From NCBI GenBank assembly GCA_046349935.1, contig JAXMBK010000005.1, positions 310,001-374,000 of the forward strand: a DNA stretch of 64,000 bases, read 5' to 3'. The notes below the pieces were generated by a model. The model was not told where the DNA came from, did no database searches, and saw nothing but the letters and a program-made list of their open reading frames with translations. How positions within the stretch are numbered: the first letter of the stretch is position 1; every line of letters begins with the position of its first letter. Positions 25,872 to 36,729 of the stretch are shown here, in pieces. Position numbers and translations under genes: made by a program. Origin of the DNA: CAIXSC01 sp046349935 (GTDB lineage: Bacteria > Planctomycetota > Planctomycetia > Pirellulales > Pirellulaceae).

Positions 25872-28800
25872 CTAAGCGGCCTTATCTCCGGACGCACCTT
25901 CGCGGCGAGTTTCGCGTTCGACCGCCGCACGATCGATCTCGCCGTCGTCGCTCACGTCCTCGAACTTCACCGACACGCGTTTCGAAACGCCCGACTCTTG
26001 CATCGTTACGCCGTACAGCGTGTTGGCGCTCGTCATCGTCTTCTTCGAGTGGGTCACGATGACGAACTTCGTGAAGCTCAGGAAGTCCTTGAGCACGTCG
26101 ATGAAGCGGCCGATGTTCGCTTCGTCGAACGGGGCGTCGACTTCGTCGAGCACGCAGAAGGGGCTGGGCCGGAACTGAAAGATCGCCAGCAGAAGCGCGA
26201 CGGCGGTCAGCGCCTTTTCGCCGCCGCTGAGCAGCGAGTTGCTGAACGACGGCTTGCCCGGGGGCGTCGCCACGATGTCGACGCCGCCTTCGAGCACGTC
26301 GGCGCCTTCTTCCAACACGATGTCGGCGCGGCCGCCGCCGAACGCCCGCCGATACAACGTCTGAAAGTTCGTTCGGATCTTCTCCAGCGTCTCCAAGAAC
26401 AGCCGGCGGCTATCGCCGTTGATCTTCTGGATGATCTTCTCCAGCGACTCCTTGGCCTGCTTCAGGTCCTGATACTGGGCCGACAGCCCGCCGAACCGCG
26501 ACTCCAACTCGTCCAATTCCGCGAGCGCTTCCAGGTTCACCGCACCGATGCTCTGGATCTTCTTGCGCAACGTGGCGATCTCTTCCTCGACCGCCTCCCG
26601 CTGCTGCAACTCCTCGGCCGTCGGCGGCTGATTGGGATTGTCGAGTTCAATGCCGTAGTCGTCGCGCAAACGCGCAACAAGCGTCTGACGCTCCAGCGCG
26701 AGGGCGTTGTGCGCGAGTTCCTTCTGATGCATCTGCTCGGCCGCCAGCTTGAGCCGCTTGCGGAGGGCGTCGAGTTCCTTGGAGACGCCGGTGCGCTGTG
26801 CGACAAGCGTCTCGCGACGCAGCAGCACCTCGCGGCTTGAGTCCGCCGCCTGCTCCTTGCGCAGGTAAAGTTCGGCCAACTCGCTGGTGGCGCTCAACAC
26901 CTGCCGCTCGGACTGTACGCGTCGTTCGACCAGCGTTTCGAGTTGCCGACGAGCGTCGTGAAGTGCGCGCTGTCGTTGCTGTTCGTCGCGCTCGACTTGT
27001 TCCAACTGCGTGCGAATCGACTCGCGCTGCTGTTCGATGCGTGCGAGTTCAACTTGCGCGACGCTGACGCTGGTGACTGTTTGTTGCCGCTGCACGTCAA
27101 GCTCGGCGACCGCCGCTTCCGCCTCGCGGATAGCCGCTTCCAAACCGCCCTGCGCCGCTTCGACGGCGACGAGCAGCGCGGAGGTCGCTTCCAATTGCGC
27201 CGCGACGTCGGCGTGTTGGCCTTCGGCCGCCAGCGCCTCGCCGCTTGTGGCGTCGCGCAGCTCCGTCCGTTGCTGCAGTTGCTCGGCGAGCGACCGCGTG
27301 CGCACGTGTTGTTCGGTGAGGCGTGCAGCCAGCTGTTGATGTTCCGTCGCCAAGGTGCGAACGCGCACATCCTGCTGATCGATGTTCTCCTGCAGCCGCA
27401 GCACTTCGCGTTGACCGCCCGCAATCTGCGACTCCAGAACCGCGGCGCGTTGACGCAGGTCGCGCAGTTCGCTGCGCCGCGAGATGAGGCCCACTGCGGA
27501 CTGACGCGGGCCGGCGATCACAATGCCGTCGCGTTCCAGCACCTGACCTGCCCGAGTGACGAAACGCGCTCCCGCCCCAGGCCCGGCCTGCAAGGCGAAT
27601 GCACTGGAGAGATCGTCGACGAACCAAGTGGCGCCCAGCAACTGGTGGATCACATGCGCCGCTTCGGCCGGCACTTCGACCAACCGATCGGCGCGGCCGA
27701 TGACTCCGTGTTGCAGTTCCAGGCGAACCGCTCGCGAGTCGTCGTTTGAGCGAATCGAGGCCGGCGCGTGCAGTCTCACAAAGCCGACTCGCGCCGAAGG
27801 ACGGAAGGCGCCGAGTTGCACTTGTTCGAGGAGGCGATCGCCGTCGACGAGGATGTATTGGGCGGCGTCCCCTAGCGCGACGTCGACCAACGGCGCCAAT
27901 TCCACTCCTGCTTGGACGTAGTCGGCGATTAGTCCGCGCACCTCCGCAAACGCGCCGCTGCTGGCTTGCCGCGCGAACGTCAGAATCTCTTTGACGCCGG
28001 CGCCGACGCCCTCGCGACGGGCTTCCCAGTCTTCCAGCATCGTGATGCGTTCCCGTACGCCGGTGAGAACGCCCGACATCTCCGCGATTTCCTGCTGGCG
28101 TCGCGCCTGGACGCGGCGGTTCTCGGCGACCTCGCGCTGCGCCGTCTCCAACTGCTTCAGGCAGTCGGAGGCGGTGCGGTCCAGTTCCTGTTCCAGCTGG
28201 CGCGCGCGTCCCAATTCTTCCGTCTGCTCGGCGATCATGTCGTCGAGTTCCGCGAGTCGATGGCGGCAGCGTTGAGCCGTTTCCGCGAGCACGGCCAATT
28301 GCGAACGAAAGCCGCTGGCTTCGTTGCCCAACGTCGCCGCGCGTCGCAAATGGGCGACGTGGTCGCCGCGGCGCGATTCCAGGATGGCGCGCCGTTCCTC
28401 CAGCGATCGGTCGATTTCGGCGAGCCGCGCCTCGCGGCGACGAACGCCCTGCGCGTGCTCTTCGCGCTCGTGTTCGGCCTGCCGCCATTGCTGTTGATGT
28501 TCCAGACGTCGACGCTGCAGTTCCGCAGATTGGCGGATGAGCGACGAGACTTGGCCCTGCTGTTGAGTGCGCTCCGCGTCGAGCTCGTGCTGACGCGTGC
28601 GGTGCTGTTGACAGGACGCTTCGAGCGAGACGACGCGCTCGCGGACCTGCGCGACGCGCGATTCGGCCTCGCGCAACGCATCGGCGGACTGCGACAACTC
28701 GTGGTCTGCGTCTTGCAATCGCGTCTCGAGTTGATCGGCGTTCGTCGATCCTCCGGCCGTTTCCTCGCGCAGCGCCTCGAGGGTGCGTTCCAGTTCCGCC

Positions 28801-29525
28801 AGTTGTTCGGTCAACTTGTGCCAGTCGGAGAGCCCCACCTGCGTTCGCAGTTCTTGCAGTCGCTCGCTGTACTCGCGATAGCGTTTTGCTTTCGACGCTT
28901 GAGCTCGGACGCTGCGCAGGCGATTGTCGACTTCTTCGACGATGTCGGACAGTCGCAACAGGTTTTGGTCGACGCGTTCGAGTCGCCGTTGCGCCTCGAC
29001 CTTCTTCGCCTTGAAGCGGCTGATCCCCGCCGCTTCCTCGAACATCGCTCGGCGATCCTTGGGCGACGCTTGCAATAGGCGATCGACCTTGCCTTGTTCG
29101 ATCAGGCTGTACGCATCGACGCCCACGCCGGTGCCGCGAAACATGTCCTTGATGTCGCGCAGACGGCAAGGCTGCCGATTGATCAGGTACTCCCCTTCCC
29201 CGCTGCGATAGACGCGGCGAGTGACGTGGACTTCCGGCGCGTCGATGGGGAGGCGGCCGTCGGAGTTATCGAAGATGATGGTGGCTTCGGCCGCATTCGC
29301 CGGTTTGCGGCCGCCCGCACTGCCGCCCTTGAAGATCACGTCGGCCATATCCTGGCCGCGCAAGCTCTTGGCGCTTTGCTCGCCGAGCACCCATTTGATG
29401 GCGTCGACGACGTTGGACTTGCCCGATCCGTTGGGACCGACGACGACCGTGATGCCCTCCGGAAAATCGAAGCGCGTCTTGTCGGCGAAGCTCTTGAAGC
29501 CGGCGAGTTCGAGTGCCTTGAGCAT
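25872..29525 (-). CDS. smc: chromosome segregation protein SMC
   Basis: 1217-residue bacterial SMC ATPase, the core of condensin. Walker A is GPNGSGKS (residues 30-37), with QGKVDRLLQASPKDRR downstream. The long coiled coil (about 170-500 and 660-1040) is interrupted by a hinge (about 510-650, VRGLIADYVQAGVELAPLV). The C-terminal head holds the ABC signature LLSGGEKALTAVALLLAIF (about 1096-1114) and Walker B FCVLDEVDAPFDEAN. All key residues are present. It starts 9 bases after the FlgI-like gene ends, so the two form an operon. No ScpA or ScpB gene is in the window. Confidence 0.97.
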   Translation of the reverse strand: MLKALELAGFKSFADKTRFDFPEGITVVVGPNGSGKSNVVDAIKWVLGEQSAKSLRGQDMADVIFKGGSAGGRKPANAAEATIIFDNSDGRLPIDAPEVHVTRRVYRSGEGEYLINRQPCRLRDIKDMFRGTGVGVDAYSLIEQGKVDRLLQASPKDRRAMFEEAAGISRFKAKKVEAQRRLERVDQNLLRLSDIVEEVDNRLRSVRAQASKAKRYREYSERLQELRTQVGLSDWHKLTEQLAELERTLEALREETAGGSTNADQLETRLQDADHELSQSADALREAESRVAQVRERVVSLEASCQQHRTRQHELDAERTQQQGQVSSLIRQSAELQRRRLEHQQQWRQAEHEREEHAQGVRRREARLAEIDRSLEERRAILESRRGDHVAHLRRAATLGNEASGFRSQLAVLAETAQRCRHRLAELDDMIAEQTEELGRARQLEQELDRTASDCLKQLETAQREVAENRRVQARRQQEIAEMSGVLTGVRERITMLEDWEARREGVGAGVKEILTFARQASSGAFAEVRGLIADYVQAGVELAPLVDVALGDAAQYILVDGDRLLEQVQLGAFRPSARVGFVRLHAPASIRSNDDSRAVRLELQHGVIGRADRLVEVPAEAAHVIHQLLGATWFVDDLSSAFALQAGPGAGARFVTRAGQVLERDGIVIAGPRQSAVGLISRRSELRDLRQRAAVLESQIAGGQREVLRLQENIDQQDVRVRTLATEHQQLAARLTEQHVRTRSLAEQLQQRTELRDATSGEALAAEGQHADVAAQLEATSALLVAVEAAQGGLEAAIREAEAAVAELDVQRQQTVTSVSVAQVELARIEQQRESIRTQLEQVERDEQQRQRALHDARRQLETLVERRVQSERQVLSATSELAELYLRKEQAADSSREVLLRRETLVAQRTGVSKELDALRKRLKLAAEQMHQKELAHNALALERQTLVARLRDDYGIELDNPNQPPTAEELQQREAVEEEIATLRKKIQSIGAVNLEALAELDELESRFGGLSAQYQDLKQAKESLEKIIQKINGDSRRLFLETLEKIRTNFQTLYRRAFGGGRADIVLEEGADVLEGGVDIVATPPGKPSFSNSLLSGGEKALTAVALLLAIFQFRPSPFCVLDEVDAPFDEANIGRFIDVLKDFLSFTKFVIVTHSKKTMTSANTLYGVTMQESGVSKRVSVKFEDVSDDGEIDRAAVERETRREGASGDKAA

Positions 29526-29534
29526 GTCGGTCGG

Positions 29535-31394
29535 TTACTCGGTGGTCACCCCGAACCAGCGCGACAAGAAGCGATCCCACGCGCTGGATTCGTAGTTGTT
29601 GAAGTCGATCTGCTCAACCGTCTTGCCGTCTCGTTCGAAGACGTCGGGCGCCGCCAACCGCTTTTCCGCGGCTTCATCCGTTTCCGACGGCGACTCATCC
29701 GCTTCGCTCGTCTCGTCTCCCTCCGCACCTTCTTCATCGCGGACGTGCGTGCGTCCCGGACGAGGCAACGCTTCCACGGCGATGCGCGAATCGAGCAGCC
29801 CGTCCTTCTTGGCGTTTCGGAAGGCGACAAGCAGGTCGAGGTACGTGGCGCCCATGCGGACGACGATGGGAATGATCTGCGCCAGTTCGGTCGAGCAAGT
29901 TTCTTCTCGATCCTCTTCGCCCGGATGGAACTGCGTAATCCGCACCGTGCGGTCGTCGACGGCCTTGATCAAGATTTGCCGATTGATGAACAAGTACGGC
30001 GGCGGCTTGATGCGCTGTTCGGCGCCGAACAGCACCAATTCCGGGCGGCGCGTGCGTGCGAAGTGGATGACCGGTTCAGCCATCGATTGCACGACGTGAA
30101 AGCTGAACTGGTCTTCTCCCAGGACGATGCCGCGCACCAGCGGACTCACCTGCCGCCGTTGGCTCAATGCACGGAACGCACCGTAGCGTGTTTCGATGCT
30201 GGGAACATGCAGTAGGTCGGATAGCGAGTCGAAAGCGTCGGGGCCCATGCTGGCGAGCGCCGCGAGCGCCGCCCACCGGAAGGCGACGGAATCGCGCGCC
30301 GCTTCGGCTAAGTGCTTCGCCGCCTCGGGAACGTCCAAGTACGCCAGCGCCTCGGCGGCATTGAAACGCACCTCTTTGTCGGGCGAATCAAGTCCCGCCT
30401 TGAGAGCCGGAATCGCCTCTTTGCCGATCGCTTCCAGTTGCCACGACGCACGTTCCGTCGACGTCGGCTCGAGCAACTTGCGACGCAGCACTTCCAGACG
30501 CTCCGGCCGCTCTTTCGGCGGTTCGCGGAGCACGATGTTCTGGATCACGCGGAAGTAACGTCCGATATTGAGCTCGTACCGCGGATGCAACTGAAGTTCG
30601 ATGAAATTGTCGCGCTTCGCATTGGCGATCTGCGACTTGCCGCCCGCCGCGTCCAGATTGTGGAACCGAGCGTTGATGCTGGCTGCGACCATCGCCGCCG
30701 TCTGGATCGAGTGATGATCCTCGCGAATCGTGAGTCCCATCGTGCGGTTCGTGTGCGAGATGCCGCCGCCGGGGATGACCGCCCGGTTCTCCAGCACCTT
30801 CGATTCCTTGCCCTGGAACAGCGACTCGACGAGTACGTGGCCCTCCCCCAGCGCGGTGATGTGCCCCATGCTGACTTTGCCGCCGAGTACTTCCATTTCG
30901 CGCAGGCGGCATTGCATGAGCCACCCGTTGCGCAGGCTGACGGTTTCCGAGCGGCTGGGAGTTCGCACTTCCAGGTCGATGCGGTCGCCCTTCTTCACGC
31001 CCGGCGGCAGGACGGCTCGGACCAATGCCAACGACGTGTTCGGGGACGAAATGATTTCGTTGGGATTGGGGATGCTGCGGGCCTGCATCTCATCGATCAA
31101 GGCTTGTCGCTGCGGACCCGGCGGCGGATTGCTGCCTGTCCCCGCCAAATTGTTCACCAGGGCAATCGATTCGACTTTCATCCCGCGATTGCCCCACGGC
31201 CGCGAAATGTCGCCTACCGATTCCCGGACGTTCTCCTCCTCTAATTCCACCGGAACTTCGTCCAATTCGGGGTTCTGCCCGCGAATCAGCGACCCCGCGC
31301 ATCCACTCATCGACGTCAGCCCCGCGGCGACGCCCAACGCGAGGAACTCGCGCCGCTGCATTGACGACCGCATCGCGGAAATGGACGGCTTCAT
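29535..31394 (-). CDS. FlgI-like / HEAT-repeat lipoprotein upstream of smc
   Basis: 619 residues. The start MKPSISAM at 31394 has a GGGAG ribosome-binding site 7 bases upstream. RREFLALGVAAGLTSMSGC is a Tat-like lipoprotein signal with the lipid-attachment Cys. Residues about 75-330 resemble the flagellar P-ring protein FlgI (IALVNNLAGTGSNPPPG, RAVLPPGVKKGDRIDLEV, VIPGGGISHTNRTMGLTI). The next part has HEAT-like helical repeats (PALKAGLDSPDKEVRFNAAE, then AFRWAALAALASMGPDAFDS). The C-terminal tail is Glu-rich. No flagellar gene is near, so it is probably an envelope protein that borrowed the FlgI fold. Function unknown. Confidence 0.8.
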   Translation of the reverse strand: MKPSISAMRSSMQRREFLALGVAAGLTSMSGCAGSLIRGQNPELDEVPVELEEENVRESVGDISRPWGNRGMKVESIALVNNLAGTGSNPPPGPQRQALIDEMQARSIPNPNEIISSPNTSLALVRAVLPPGVKKGDRIDLEVRTPSRSETVSLRNGWLMQCRLREMEVLGGKVSMGHITALGEGHVLVESLFQGKESKVLENRAVIPGGGISHTNRTMGLTIREDHHSIQTAAMVAASINARFHNLDAAGGKSQIANAKRDNFIELQLHPRYELNIGRYFRVIQNIVLREPPKERPERLEVLRRKLLEPTSTERASWQLEAIGKEAIPALKAGLDSPDKEVRFNAAEALAYLDVPEAAKHLAEAARDSVAFRWAALAALASMGPDAFDSLSDLLHVPSIETRYGAFRALSQRRQVSPLVRGIVLGEDQFSFHVVQSMAEPVIHFARTRRPELVLFGAEQRIKPPPYLFINRQILIKAVDDRTVRITQFHPGEEDREETCSTELAQIIPIVVRMGATYLDLLVAFRNAKKDGLLDSRIAVEALPRPGRTHVRDEEGAEGDETSEADESPSETDEAAEKRLAAPDVFERDGKTVEQIDFNNYESSAWDRFLSRWFGVTTE

Positions 31395-31632
31395 GCCGAA
31401 ACTCCCGAATCCAAAACGAGTAAGGAGCAAACCAGCGCTTCATGCGCAGGTGGCGAACAGTACCGAGACCGGCCGTCTTGAGTCAATACCGATCGTGATT
31501 CTTGAATCTTTCTTGGCGGAAGACGCCCGAACCGACCGCGAGTGCGGCGTCAGCTGAATTGCCCAAACCCCCGCAATGGAGCCGACGGTGCGCTTGCTGC
31601 CGGCTACCGGCGCAGCGGCTGGCTGGATGGGG

Positions 31633-32424
31633 CTACTGAGTTTTGTTGAACAACCGCCGTGCGTTGGCGGCGGCGAGCGCGGCGAAGGTTGCCAGAGAGG
31701 TCGCTCGGGCGTCGGCGAGGCATTGAGCCGTGTGCACCACGCGGGCTGGTTCGTTCGGCTTTTGCCCTCGAAAGGGGTGGGGGGACAGATAAGGCGAGTC
31801 GGTTTCGACCAAGATGCGGTCTTCAGGGATCAGGGCCGCGATCCGCCGCAGCTCGTCCGACTTCTTGTAAGTCACCATGCCGGCAAAGCTGATATACAGC
31901 CCCATCTCGAGGCACTCCAGCGCTCCGGATTCCGACGCCGCGAAAGAGTGCATGACGCCGCGCAGCGGTCCACGCTTCAACGCCTCGCGCAACATCGCCA
32001 GGACGTCCGCCTCGCAATCCCGCATGTGAATCACGACCGGCAGATCGCGCGCCTGAGCGGCTCGCAGATGGCGGTCAAAGTAGTCTTGCTGGACGTCGAA
32101 GCGGACAAAGTCCCAGTAGCGATCGAGTCCGGTTTCGCCGACTGCGACCACGCGCGGGTGGTCGTACAACTTGACCACCTCGTCCCAGTCCGAATCCGCC
32201 GACTCGGCGCAATGGTTGGGGTGAATCCCGGCCGCCGCGTAGATCGACGCAAAACGCTCGGCCAACAGCACGTTCGCTCGGCTCGAAGCCAGCGTCGTTC
32301 CGAGCGACAGGATCGACGTCACGCCTGCCTGCGCCGCTCGATCCAAGACCTCGCTGAGACAGTCTGCGAAGTCGACATGGTCAAGATGGGCGTGCGTGTC
32401 GAAGAGTTCCACAGCGGAGGTCAT
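31633..32424 (-). CDS. tatD: TatD-family metal-dependent hydrolase (DNase)
   Basis: 263 residues, usual length. Metal-binding residues of the TatD amidohydrolase fold are all present: HAHLD near the N-terminus, GETGLD, VIHMRD, MHSFAAS and ETDSPYLSPHP. TatD proteins are Mg-dependent 3'-5' exonucleases or D-aminoacyl-tRNA-linked hydrolases in some lineages. It is the last gene downstream of the nuo cluster and a small helical protein gene (9-base gap), so it could be co-transcribed with them, although no functional link is evident. Confidence 0.93.
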   Translation of the reverse strand: MTSAVELFDTHAHLDHVDFADCLSEVLDRAAQAGVTSILSLGTTLASSRANVLLAERFASIYAAAGIHPNHCAESADSDWDEVVKLYDHPRVVAVGETGLDRYWDFVRFDVQQDYFDRHLRAAQARDLPVVIHMRDCEADVLAMLREALKRGPLRGVMHSFAASESGALECLEMGLYISFAGMVTYKKSDELRRIAALIPEDRILVETDSPYLSPHPFRGQKPNEPARVVHTAQCLADARATSLATFAALAAANARRLFNKTQ

Positions 32425-32433
32425 CGAGATCGG

Positions 32434-32865
32434 CTAGTGGGCGGCCGGCGCGAGCACGTCGCGCAGCATGTCCGCGTGCGCCTTCGCCTCGCCAATGATC
32501 TCTTGCACCAAGGCCAGAGCGTGCGGGACGAGCCCCAGGTCGTCGAGGCACGCTTCCATCTTCGCGATCATCAGCGTTTGGCGGCGCAGCGATTCGCGAA
32601 CGAGGTAGTCGACCGACAGGTCGTTGAAACGCGTGAAATCGAGCGGAAAGCGGCCTTTCGAAGGGATGCCGCCGTTCTCCAGAATCCAAGCGGACAGCCG
32701 TTCGGCCGCTTCCACCTGCTGCTCGCCGACGTCGCGCAGGGCGTCGAAAGCCTGCTCCCGGCCAGGATAGGTCCAGGGACGCGCATCGCGCAAATAGGCG
32801 GGCAGCGTCGTGTTCAGCATGCTCACCAAGCGATTTAGCACGGCGTTGGTCGTGGAGGCACTCAT
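32434..32865 (-). CDS. small all-helical hypothetical protein
   Basis: 143 residues, not recognised. Its composition and spacing suggest a four-helix bundle: LNRLVSMLNTTLPAYLRDA, then EQQVEAAERLSAWILENGG, a middle segment with YLVRESLRRQTLMIAK and a C-terminal helix with EAKAHADMLRDVL. The overall look recalls ferritin-like or Dps-like bundles, but a full set of di-iron ligands is not evident, so this is only a guess. It lies 36 bases after nuoN and 9 before tatD in the same direction, so it is likely in the nuo transcription unit. Confidence 0.65.
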   Translation of the reverse strand: MSASTTNAVLNRLVSMLNTTLPAYLRDARPWTYPGREQAFDALRDVGEQQVEAAERLSAWILENGGIPSKGRFPLDFTRFNDLSVDYLVRESLRRQTLMIAKMEACLDDLGLVPHALALVQEIIGEAKAHADMLRDVLAPAAH

Positions 32866-32901
32866 GGTTTACTCGTTTCCTCTTCCCAAGACGAACGACG
32901 A

Positions 32902-34776
32902 CTAGCCGAGAATCTGGCGAGCGGCGCTGAGCGACCACTCGTGCAGCCATTCCCAGCCCACGATCAGCAACACCAAAGGCAGCGTCAAGGCGCACACGTA
33001 AGTCGCTTGGAGCCACGGATTCGTGAACTCGCCAGGACGACGGTCGCGCGGCTCGGGATCGATCGTCATCACCTTCGCGACACGCAGGTAGTAGAACAGG
33101 CTGATCGCCGTATTGATGCCGCCCACCAGCAGCACGACCAACAAGTACGGGGCGGGGTGACCAGCCTCGGACGAGATGCGGTAGCCGTCGACCAGCGGCG
33201 CGAAGACGGCGAATTTGCCGATGAAGCCAGCCAACGGCGGCAAACCGACGAGGCTGAACAGGACCAAGCAGAAGCAGACGGTCGTGATGGGCGAGCGGCG
33301 AATCAAACCGGCGTAGTCTTCGATCCGCTCGGTGCGATACGCGTTCCGCCAGAACGCGATGATCGCAAAGGCGGCCAGATTCATGAACAGATACACGAAC
33401 AGGTACACCCCGACCCCTGCAACCGCTCGCGAAGCGGCCGGACTGTCGTAACCCGCCATCACAAGGAACGCGGGCACGGCCATCATCATGTAGCCGGCGT
33501 GGGCGATCGTGGAGTAGGCGAACAGACGCTTGATGTTCGTTTGGCCGTACGCGGCCAAGTTGCCGAAGGTGCACGTCAGCACCGCCAGGAACGCGATCAG
33601 CTTGCCCGCAAATCCACGCACCGGCGCCAGTCGATCGACGGCGATCTGGCGTGCGTAGCGGCGGATCTCTTCTTCGGCGAGCTTCCCGGTCGGCGCCGCG
33701 GGGGCTGCCTCCGCCGCCTCGGCCGGCTTCTCCGCTGCAGGCGCGGCTTCCGACGCTGGCGACGATTCGGCCGCGGGCTTTGCGTCTTCCGCGGGCTTCG
33801 CCTCCGTTGCCGGCGTTTCCTGCGCCGCGGATACTAAGTGAAACTCGCCGTCGCTCGTCGCGTTCGACTGGGATGCCGCGATTTGCGTGCGAGCTTCGAG
33901 TTCCAGTTTGGCGGTGGCCGGCGAGTCGGGCGGCAGCGTGCCGAAGCCCGCCACCACTCGGATCAACAGCGCCAACGCGGCCGCTTTCGACGCGATGCTC
34001 AAGAAAGCGTTGACTTCGGCCGTTGCGCCTTCAAAGACGTCGGGGCACCAGAAGTGGAATGGAACGGCCGACAACTTGAAGGCCAAGCCGACGCCGAGCA
34101 GCATTCCGCCCAGGGCCAACACCATCGCCTGTTCCGACGACATGTCTCCCAGCCGCTCGGCCAGCTGCAGCGCCAGCGTGGGGAAGTGCAGCGTGTTGAG
34201 AGACCCCGCGATGAGGCTGATGCCGTACAACATCACGCCTGCAGCGCCGGCGCCGTAGACTGCATACTTGATCGCCGCCTCGCTGCTTTGACGCCGCCCC
34301 TTCAGCATGGCGGCCAAGGCGTACGACGGCACGCTCGCCATTTCCACGCCCAGGAAGACGGTGAGCAGATGGTTGGCCGACGCCATCACGCACATGCCGA
34401 GCGTTGCGCCGAGCACCAACGTGTAGATATCCGCTCCATCCTCTCGATCAGGCAAACCGGAGAGCCGCGTGTAGATGGCGAACAGCAGGACGAAGAGCAA
34501 CAAAATGGTGCGCAGGAAAACGGTGAACCCGTCGTAGACCAGCATCCCGGAGAAGATTTCTTGCCGGTCGACTCCCGTCCAGGGGCCGGTGAACGCCAGC
34601 GCCACGAGCACGCCGACGATCAGGATCGCGAACGAGCTGACGAACCGTCGCAGCGGAGAGACTCGCACCAAGAGCATCGCGATGATCGTGGCGCAGATCG
34701 CCAACTCGGGCAGAAAGCGAGCGACGCTTCCTTCCGTATCGGAGATCAACTGACTGACGAGTACGTGTAGATTCAC
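32902..34776 (-). CDS. nuoN: NADH-quinone oxidoreductase subunit N
   Basis: Membrane subunit of complex I, an antiporter-like proton-pumping subunit. 624 residues, against about 485 in E. coli. Conserved elements: LAICATIIAMLLVRVSP at the start, LGVEMASVPSYALAAMLKGR, and the half-channel region FKLSAVPFHFWCPDVFEGA. The excess length is mainly a hydrophilic Ala/Pro/Glu-rich insertion at about residues 310-380 (EAKPAEDAKPAAESSPASEA), between transmembrane segments. Last nuo gene in the cluster. Confidence 0.96.
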   Translation of the reverse strand: MNLHVLVSQLISDTEGSVARFLPELAICATIIAMLLVRVSPLRRFVSSFAILIVGVLVALAFTGPWTGVDRQEIFSGMLVYDGFTVFLRTILLLFVLLFAIYTRLSGLPDREDGADIYTLVLGATLGMCVMASANHLLTVFLGVEMASVPSYALAAMLKGRRQSSEAAIKYAVYGAGAAGVMLYGISLIAGSLNTLHFPTLALQLAERLGDMSSEQAMVLALGGMLLGVGLAFKLSAVPFHFWCPDVFEGATAEVNAFLSIASKAAALALLIRVVAGFGTLPPDSPATAKLELEARTQIAASQSNATSDGEFHLVSAAQETPATEAKPAEDAKPAAESSPASEAAPAAEKPAEAAEAAPAAPTGKLAEEEIRRYARQIAVDRLAPVRGFAGKLIAFLAVLTCTFGNLAAYGQTNIKRLFAYSTIAHAGYMMMAVPAFLVMAGYDSPAASRAVAGVGVYLFVYLFMNLAAFAIIAFWRNAYRTERIEDYAGLIRRSPITTVCFCLVLFSLVGLPPLAGFIGKFAVFAPLVDGYRISSEAGHPAPYLLVVLLVGGINTAISLFYYLRVAKVMTIDPEPRDRRPGEFTNPWLQATYVCALTLPLVLLIVGWEWLHEWSLSAARQILG

Positions 34777-34845
34777 GGCTGTAGGCCCTGGCCGAAAAAA
34801 GGTGAACGGACGCGCGGGCGGCTCCGGCTCGATTCCAACGAAACG

Positions 34846-36696
<1,851 letters not shown>

Positions 36697-36729
36697 AGTG
36701 TCGATTTCCCAGCGAATTTGATCCGCGGA

